Source: Candidatus Aminicenantes bacterium UBA876
Lineage (GTDB): Bacteria > Acidobacteriota > Aminicenantia > UBA2199
Direction: 5' to 3'
Assembly: GCA_002294665.1 (NCBI GenBank)
Contig: DBFQ01000013.1
Location: 1-11,461 of the forward strand
DNA length: 11,461 nt
Shown here: in pieces, positions 7,031-11,461 of the stretch
Numbering within the stretch: the first letter of the stretch is position 1
Layout: the number at the start of each line of letters is the position of its first letter
Program-made: the position numbers and the translations under genes
Notes under the pieces: generated by a model
What the model was told of the DNA's origin: nothing
Databases searched by the model: none
What the model saw: the letters and a program-made list of their open reading frames with translations, nothing else

Positions 7031-7405
7031 CTACTCCACTACAACAACGGCCATGGCCTGGTTTCTTTCATGCGTAATGGACAGGTGCAGGCAACGCAGT
7101 CTGCGGCGGCGGAATTCCTCCGCCGTGCGTCCGCTCAAATGCAGGAGCGGTTTGCCCAGCTCATCATGACGGACATCGACTTCCTGCCAGCCCATCCCCA
7201 GCCGCCAGCCTGTCCCCAGCGCCTTGAAAAACGCTTCCTTGGCCGCGAAGCGGGCTGCATAATGGGTTTCACGCCGGGCCATCGACTCGCAATAAGCGAT
7301 CTCCCCGGGGGTAAAGAGTTTATCGGCGAAATGGGGGTTGCGATCCAAGGCCTCACGCACGCGCCGGATTTCCACCATGTCAATGCCGATTCCGCGTAGC
7401 GCCAT
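7031..7405 (-). CDS. acpS: Holo-[acyl-carrier-protein] synthase
   Basis: AcpS transfers the 4'-phosphopantetheine arm of CoA to a serine of acyl carrier protein, switching on fatty-acid synthesis. The 124-residue product matches the short trimeric AcpS type. It has GIGIDMVEIRRV (metal-binding D9), TPGEIAYCES, ARFAAKEAFFKALGTG (E57, magnesium ligand) and a C-terminal LSITHE block in place of the usual SISH. The ATG at 7405 gives the normal N-terminus (MALRGIGID). The frame is open further upstream without family similarity. No ribosome site precedes this ATG, but a TATAAT lies 6 nt before it, which suggests leaderless translation. It is transcribed divergently from the lipoprotein operon. Confidence 0.95.
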   Translation of the reverse strand: MALRGIGIDMVEIRRVREALDRNPHFADKLFTPGEIAYCESMARRETHYAARFAAKEAFFKALGTGWRLGMGWQEVDVRHDELGKPLLHLSGRTAEEFRRRRLRCLHLSITHERNQAMAVVVVE

Positions 7406-7411
7406 TGATAA

Positions 7412-7417
7412 ATTATA
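7412..7417 (-). promoter_or_regulatory. Perfect -10 box just upstream of acpS (possible leaderless start)
   Basis: TATAAT on the minus strand ends 6 nt before the acpS ATG, so RNA would begin at or next to the A of ATG. The -35 region 17 bp upstream is TGGAGT, matching the consensus at only three of six positions. No Shine-Dalgarno-like sequence is present, which agrees with a leaderless message. Confidence 0.45.
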
Positions 7418-7440
7418 TCTCAAGCCGGGCGGATACTCCA

Positions 7441-7459
7441 CCCTTGTCATCCGCAAGGG
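7441..7459. repeat. Inverted repeat in the acpS/lipoprotein divergent region
   Basis: CCCTTG and CAAGGG form a perfect 6-bp inverted repeat with a 7-bp spacer. It lies between the two divergent start regions, close to the -35 region of acpS. It could be an operator or a chance palindrome. The rest of the 177-bp region (7406-7582) holds the two -10 candidates and nothing else recognised. Confidence 0.3.
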
Positions 7460-7533
7460 ACAATCACGCGTCCATTCATCGGCATTGACGATGCTACAAG
7501 AACGGAGATAGCAGACATTCACGCGATTTCATT

Positions 7534-7539
7534 TATAAT
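7534..7539 (+). promoter_or_regulatory. Candidate -10 box for the lipoprotein operon
   Basis: A perfect TATAAT lies 43 nt upstream of the GTG start at 7583, giving a leader of roughly 37 nt that contains the GGAGGTGA ribosome site. No convincing -35 box is present at 16-18 bp spacing, so this promoter may need an activator or another sigma factor. Confidence 0.4.
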
Positions 7540-7582
7540 GATAGCGATGTCGAATTGCAGCAGACCCGGAATGGAGGTGAAC

Positions 7583-7960
7583 GTGAAAAGCCTCACTTTA
7601 TTGATTGTCCTGTCTTTAGTGGCTGTTTCCTGTGCCACCCCGATGGTACGCACAGAGACACACTTCGCCAACCAGCTGGCTGAAGCCGGACTATGGAAAG
7701 AAGCCCTCTACCGCTGGGAAAAACAATTTGCGGAAAACCCGGATTCCCCGGCCCTGCTCAACAACCTGGCCGTGGCCATGGAGCAGGCGGGCAACCGGGA
7801 AAAAGCGGAAGAACTTTACCGCAAGGCCCTGAAACTGGCGCCGAATAACGCCATGATTCAGCGCAATTTCAACCAGTTCATGAATCCGGATCCCGGTAAA
7901 ACGGAGGATCAAGATGAAAAAAAACAACAGCCTTCCCGCAGCAAGGGCGCTGAGCGTTAG
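7583..7960 (+). CDS. Small TPR-repeat lipoprotein
   Basis: The product has 125 residues. A short signal segment (residues 2-16, KSLTLLIVLSLVAVS) is followed by C17, a plausible lipoprotein processing site although the -3 residue is Ala. Two TPR-type helical hairpins follow at about 22-54 and 55-88, the second very typical (LNNLAVAMEQAGNREKAEEL). The polar tail from about 100 is probably disordered. TPR lipoproteins usually serve as binding scaffolds at a membrane; no specific partner is known here. The GTG start is chosen because GGAGGTGA sits directly before it and it leaves a normal signal length; starts at 7538 or 7571 are possible but less good. The last 47 nt overlap the next gene in another frame. 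Confidence 0.8.
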   Translation: MKSLTLLIVLSLVAVSCATPMVRTETHFANQLAEAGLWKEALYRWEKQFAENPDSPALLNNLAVAMEQAGNREKAEELYRKALKLAPNNAMIQRNFNQFMNPDPGKTEDQDEKKQQPSRSKGAER

Positions 7961-8546
7961 CCTGTTCCTGCTCTTGGCGCTGGGCGGATGCATGGACACC
8001 TATATGCGTGTATCCGTTCCGCTGCCCACGGAGGATCCGCTGCCCCTGGCAGAATATTCCCGCGTCATATTGGGAAGTTTCACGGAAACGGTGGAACCCG
8101 GGGAATACTCTCCGGGCGTACACATCCGCAACTTCTTTACCGATGACGTCGCCACGCTGATCGAAAAACCGATCCGGCATGTTCCCGACCTGACCCCGGA
8201 CTCCGCCTCCCTCGCCAGCTACGGTCCGGCCCTGTTGATCACGGGCAGTCTGAAGACCCGCTTCAATCAACGCAACGTGATCAACGAAACCAGAAGCCGC
8301 TTTGGCGACCTGATGCGCACGTTCAAGGACGTACAGAACTGGGAGATGCGCCTGGAAGTCACCATGTTCAATGCCGCAACCCGGGAAAAAGTGGCGGAAT
8401 TTTCCGCCACGCGAGAGTTGAAAGGCGTGGAAAATACCGATCGCGATTTCAACTACCGCAAATTGTACAACCAGGTCACCGACCTGTTCGTCAACCGGTT
8501 GACCACCCGGGAACGCCAACAGGATCGCTTTTTGCTCACAGAATAG
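7914..8546 (+). CDS. Predicted lipoprotein of unknown function
   Basis: The 210-residue product starts with a clear lipoprotein signal: a basic N-terminus (MKKNN), a hydrophobic core, and lipobox LGGC with C26. I do not recognise the mature part. It looks like a mixed alpha/beta domain with conserved-looking strands (YSRVILGSFTE, ALLITGSLKTRF, NWEMRLEVTMFNAATREKV), as in periplasmic lipoproteins that sit beside outer-membrane proteins. GGAGG at 7903-7907 lies 6 nt before the ATG. The start is 47 nt inside the TPR lipoprotein gene, and the stop lies 9 nt before the ATG of the large protease/barrel gene. An accessory role for that protein is inference from position only. Confidence 0.82.
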   Translation: MKKNNSLPAARALSVSLFLLLALGGCMDTYMRVSVPLPTEDPLPLAEYSRVILGSFTETVEPGEYSPGVHIRNFFTDDVATLIEKPIRHVPDLTPDSASLASYGPALLITGSLKTRFNQRNVINETRSRFGDLMRTFKDVQNWEMRLEVTMFNAATREKVAEFSATRELKGVENTDRDFNYRKLYNQVTDLFVNRLTTRERQQDRFLLTE

Positions 8547-8555
8547 GTGGAAAAC

Positions 8556-11438
8556 ATGAACAAGAAAAAAACAGCCTTCATCGCGGCTTTCTTGCTTGCC
8601 GCCGTTTTCAACCTGTCCGCCCAGTACGGTTTTTACGGAAAAAACAAAGTCCGCCGCTCTCAATTCAACTGGCAATTCGTCGAGTCCGAACACTTCCAGG
8701 TGTACTACTACATCGACAACAAGGACTTGATCCGTTTTATCACCCGTTCGGCTGAAGGCGCATACAATCGCATCTCGCAATTCCTCAACGTGCAGGTCGA
8801 AGAAAAAATTCCGCTCATATTCTACCGTTCTCACATCGACTTCGAACAGACAAACCTCTTCCCCGGCTTTCTGCCCATCGGCGTGCAGGCATTTGCCGAA
8901 CCCATCGCCCAACGCGTCGTCTGTCACGGCGATATGGCTCCAGAAGAACTGGCACGCACCATTACCCATGAGCTGGGCCATATCTTTGAATTCCAGATCC
9001 TGTACAAAGGAACCAACCTGTCATCCGCCGCCCTGCGCCAACCGCCCTTGTGGATCATGGAGGGTTTCTCTGAATACGTCACCGACAACTGGAACAGTTT
9101 CAGCCTGATGACCGTCCGCGATTCCGTCCTGAACGACAACATCCCCGAACTGACAAAAGACTGGAACCTGCAATCCGCGATGGCTACCGGACGCACTCCA
9201 TACGACATGGGACACCTGCTCTACGAATACATTGAACAGCGCTACGGCAAACGCGCCGTACGCAACCTGCTGGAATCGGTCCGCCCCGGATCTCTCCTGG
9301 GCAGGGGCCGCAATCCCTTCAAATTTTTCGACACCCCGGCAAAGGAATTCAATTTTGAATTCAAAAAATACGCCCGAGACCGTTTCCGCGACTTCCTGTA
9401 CCGCGAAAACCCCGAAGACTACAGCTTCCCCATCGGTCCCGAATACCCCCCATACGCCTATGCATTCTCCCATCGCATCTCGCCATCGGGCGAACTGCTG
9501 GCCGTGCTCACGGCCCACATGAAACGCGGGAAATTGGAGCTGGTGCTGGTTTCCATGAAAGACGGCAAGGTGATCAAAAACATCACACCCGGATTCACCT
9601 CCAGGTACGATTTCATCGAATACCAGTTCGACCCCGCGGAAGGGACATCCTTTACCTGGGATCGCCGTGGAGAAAAAATCGCATTCTTCGCCCGCAAGGA
9701 ATTGACCAACTACCTGGTGGTCATGGACGCGGTCAGCGGCAAAGTCGTCCGGCAATTGCCAATGGCCTCGATTCACGCTCCCGCCTCACCCGCTTTCCTG
9801 CCGGACAATCAGACCATCTGGTTCACGGCAGTGGAAAATTCGATTGCCCGGATTTATGAAGTCAACATCGAGAAAGGTGTTCCCCGCGCGCTCACCGGCG
9901 ATAAACTCTATATCCGCGCCATGGACATCTCAAAAGACGGGAAACAGGTGGTCTTCTCCGCGCGGACCGGCGAACACTACCACATTTTCACGGCCGCGCG
10001 TGACAACCTGGCCGATCCAGTGCAGTTGACCCGGGACGATTGGAATGATATCGCCCCCTTCTTTTCCGAGGACGGCCGCTTCATCTATTTCAGCTCCGAT
10101 GACCGCGGTGCGTTCAACATCTGCGGCATCGACCTCGATACGCGCACAAGACAGCGATACAGTGACGTACGCACCGGAAACTTCTTTCCCATCCAGATTC
10201 CCGGCAGCCCCGCGGAAGTGGTGATATCCTCTTTTCACAAAGGCATGTTCACCCTGTTCCGCAAAAACATCGCCGTCAGCCTGGAACAGAAACCGTTGCC
10301 TGAACCCGTGCGGGTGGGCGCGGCAACCGCGAGTGATCCGGAAGCCGTGTACACTTCCCGACTCAGCGCGGCATACAGCACGCCGGAAATTGAAATAGAG
10401 GAAAAGGGCGACTACAAACCGTTCAAAAAACTCTATATCGATTCCCTTCCCTCCATCGGAGTCGGTTATTCCACACAGGGAAACTTCCTGGGGTACACCT
10501 ACCTGCAGGCCAGCGACCTCATGGGCGACCACAGCCTCAGCCTGTACCTGGCCACTCAATACGGTTATCGCTCCTTCCGCATGTCCTACATGAACCTATC
10601 CCACCGCCTGCAGTATTACGCCAGCCTTTTCTCCTGGAATGACGGCTACTACTATTATTACACCCGTTCATACTTCTCCTTGCGCAAACGTTTCGGCCTT
10701 GACCTGGGGTTGATCTACCCCTTCAGCCGCTCGACGCGCCTGGTCGCCGGGGCTTCCTTCTACCGCCAGGAAGAGGATTCCGACCTCATCTACCTGCAAC
10801 GCAAACTGCCCTATGGACAATACTTCACCGGCTACGCGGCCCCCCTGACCCTGTCGCTGACCGAAGAGACCACCCGATTTGCATCTTTCGGCCCGCTCAT
10901 GGGACATACATTCGACATCACCTACCAGAAATTTTTCAAACTCGGAGATTCATTCCAGGACGCCTATACGCTGAGCGGCGACTTCCGCAAGTACATGCAT
11001 CTGGACACCCAGACACTGCTGGCTTTCCGGCTGCGGGGATTCACTTCCGGCGGAGACAACCCCCTGCTTTTCTGGATGGGCGGAGACAACACCATCCGCT
11101 CCGCCGGGTACGCCCGCATCACCGGTAACCATGGCTTCCACTTCAACGCCGAATTCCGCTTCTCGCTGATCCATCTGGCCGCGACACCCCTCGGCCTGAT
11201 CGGCCCGGTCCGCGGAGTCTTCTTTTTCGACCTGGGCGGCGCCTGGTACTCCGGCCAGGACTTCCGCCTCTTCAAGCCGGATGGCGGCTTGCAGCTGCAG
11301 GATGGCCTTGCCTCCTATGGTTTCGGCATCCAGGCATTCCTGTTCGGTGTTCCCATGCATTTTGAATGGGTGCGGCGCTGGGATTTCCGCGAATCCTACT
11401 ACTACGGGTTCAACTTCTGGATCGGATTTGATTTTTGA
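8556..11438 (+). CDS. Secreted three-part protein: metallopeptidase, TolB-like propeller, outer-membrane barrel
   Basis: The 960-residue protein has a signal peptide (1-22, cleavage likely after LSA) and three recognisable parts. Residues about 35-285 resemble the MA-type (gluzincin) peptidases: HELGH at 138-142 and WIMEGFSEY with E169 as probable third zinc ligand. Residues about 300-575 contain roughly six PD40/TolB-like blades with SPSGELLAV-, SKDGKQVVFSA- and SEDGRFIYFSS-type strands. Residues about 625-960 are rich in alternating aromatic strands, carry GGDNTIRSAGYARI and NAEFRFSLI as in Omp85-like barrels, and end in Phe (FWIGFDF), the usual outer-membrane signal. The likely result is a barrel in the outer membrane carrying a peptidase and a propeller in the periplasm. 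Substrate and role are unknown. ATG 8556 is preferred to GTG 8547 because AGGTGG lies 5 nt before it. Confidence 0.85.
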   Translation: MNKKKTAFIAAFLLAAVFNLSAQYGFYGKNKVRRSQFNWQFVESEHFQVYYYIDNKDLIRFITRSAEGAYNRISQFLNVQVEEKIPLIFYRSHIDFEQTNLFPGFLPIGVQAFAEPIAQRVVCHGDMAPEELARTITHELGHIFEFQILYKGTNLSSAALRQPPLWIMEGFSEYVTDNWNSFSLMTVRDSVLNDNIPELTKDWNLQSAMATGRTPYDMGHLLYEYIEQRYGKRAVRNLLESVRPGSLLGRGRNPFKFFDTPAKEFNFEFKKYARDRFRDFLYRENPEDYSFPIGPEYPPYAYAFSHRISPSGELLAVLTAHMKRGKLELVLVSMKDGKVIKNITPGFTSRYDFIEYQFDPAEGTSFTWDRRGEKIAFFARKELTNYLVVMDAVSGKVVRQLPMASIHAPASPAFLPDNQTIWFTAVENSIARIYEVNIEKGVPRALTGDKLYIRAMDISKDGKQVVFSARTGEHYHIFTAARDNLADPVQLTRDDWNDIAPFFSEDGRFIYFSSDDRGAFNICGIDLDTRTRQRYSDVRTGNFFPIQIPGSPAEVVISSFHKGMFTLFRKNIAVSLEQKPLPEPVRVGAATASDPEAVYTSRLSAAYSTPEIEIEEKGDYKPFKKLYIDSLPSIGVGYSTQGNFLGYTYLQASDLMGDHSLSLYLATQYGYRSFRMSYMNLSHRLQYYASLFSWNDGYYYYYTRSYFSLRKRFGLDLGLIYPFSRSTRLVAGASFYRQEEDSDLIYLQRKLPYGQYFTGYAAPLTLSLTEETTRFASFGPLMGHTFDITYQKFFKLGDSFQDAYTLSGDFRKYMHLDTQTLLAFRLRGFTSGGDNPLLFWMGGDNTIRSAGYARITGNHGFHFNAEFRFSLIHLAATPLGLIGPVRGVFFFDLGGAWYSGQDFRLFKPDGGLQLQDGLASYGFGIQAFLFGVPMHFEWVRRWDFRESYYYGFNFWIGFDF

Positions 11439-11442
11439 GGAA

Positions 11443-11461
11443 AGTTGGAGAGTTGGAGAGT
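11443..11461. repeat. 8-bp tandem repeat cut by the window edge
   Basis: Directly after the stop of the large gene, AGTTGGAG occurs twice in tandem (11443-11450, 11451-11458) and a third copy begins (AGT). The array continues to the last base of the window, so its true length cannot be seen. It may be an intergenic simple repeat. Confidence 0.6.

Noticed and set aside
7538..7582. TPR lipoprotein starting at ATG 7538
   Set aside because: This would place a polar 15-residue lead before the signal sequence and overlaps the -10 box; GTG 7583 has a strong ribosome site.
7878..8981. Minus-strand open frame (367 codons) opposite the lipoprotein and protease genes
   Set aside because: No motif or ribosome site; the plus-strand genes have signal peptides, lipoboxes and an active-site motif.
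9021..9776. Minus-strand open frame (251 codons) opposite the peptidase/propeller gene
   Set aside because: Antisense shadow with no recognisable feature.

Overview
The window is a gene-dense piece of a bacterial chromosome with moderately high GC. Nothing in it looks plasmid-borne, phage-derived or transposon-derived. The host appears Gram-negative: YidC is the long form with a large periplasmic domain, two genes encode lipobox lipoproteins, and the last gene encodes a secreted protein whose C-terminal half looks like an outer-membrane beta-barrel ending in Phe. Jag/KhpB and an RsbV/RsbW/RsbU-type partner-switch module in a diderm would fit an Acidobacteriota-like lineage such as Aminicenantes. 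That placement is inference from gene content and is not proven here.

Region 1 (1-4890, minus strand) is the conserved cluster rpmH-rnpA-yidD-yidC-khpB(jag)-mnmE-mnmG, read right to left from a near-consensus sigma70 promoter (TTGACA-17 bp-TAATAT, 4862-4890). The seven genes are joined by overlaps or near-overlaps: TAATG, ATGA, 19 nt, ATGA, GTGA, then a 2-nt gap. They supply ribosomal protein L34, the RNase P protein, membrane-protein insertion (YidD/YidC), an RNA-binding KH/R3H protein, and the MnmE-MnmG tRNA U34 modification enzyme. mnmG runs off the left edge. rnpA is split by a -1 frameshift at a 9-T coding-strand tract, which is the most unusual feature of this region. dnaA is not next to rpmH.

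Region 2 (4962-7025, minus strand) is a three-gene partner-switch operon: a STAS anti-anti-sigma factor, an RsbW-like kinase/anti-sigma with a degenerate ATP-binding G1 box, and a GAF-PP2C (SpoIIE/RsbU-type) phosphatase. It has its own sigma70-like promoter (6997-7025). No sigma factor is encoded beside it. acpS (7031-7405, minus) lies just upstream and may be read from a leaderless transcript.

Region 3 (7583-11438, plus strand) is divergent from acpS. It holds a small TPR lipoprotein, a second lipoprotein of unknown function whose start lies inside the TPR gene, and a 960-residue secreted protein. The large protein combines a gluzincin-type (HELGH) metallopeptidase domain, about six TolB/PD40-like propeller blades and an Omp85-like beta-barrel. 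The three look like one transcription unit and may act together at the outer membrane; this is the best candidate for an under-described system. The window ends in an 8-bp tandem repeat that is cut by the edge. No tRNA, rRNA, CRISPR array, insertion sequence or DnaA-box cluster was seen, and no gene-free stretch reaches 300 bases.
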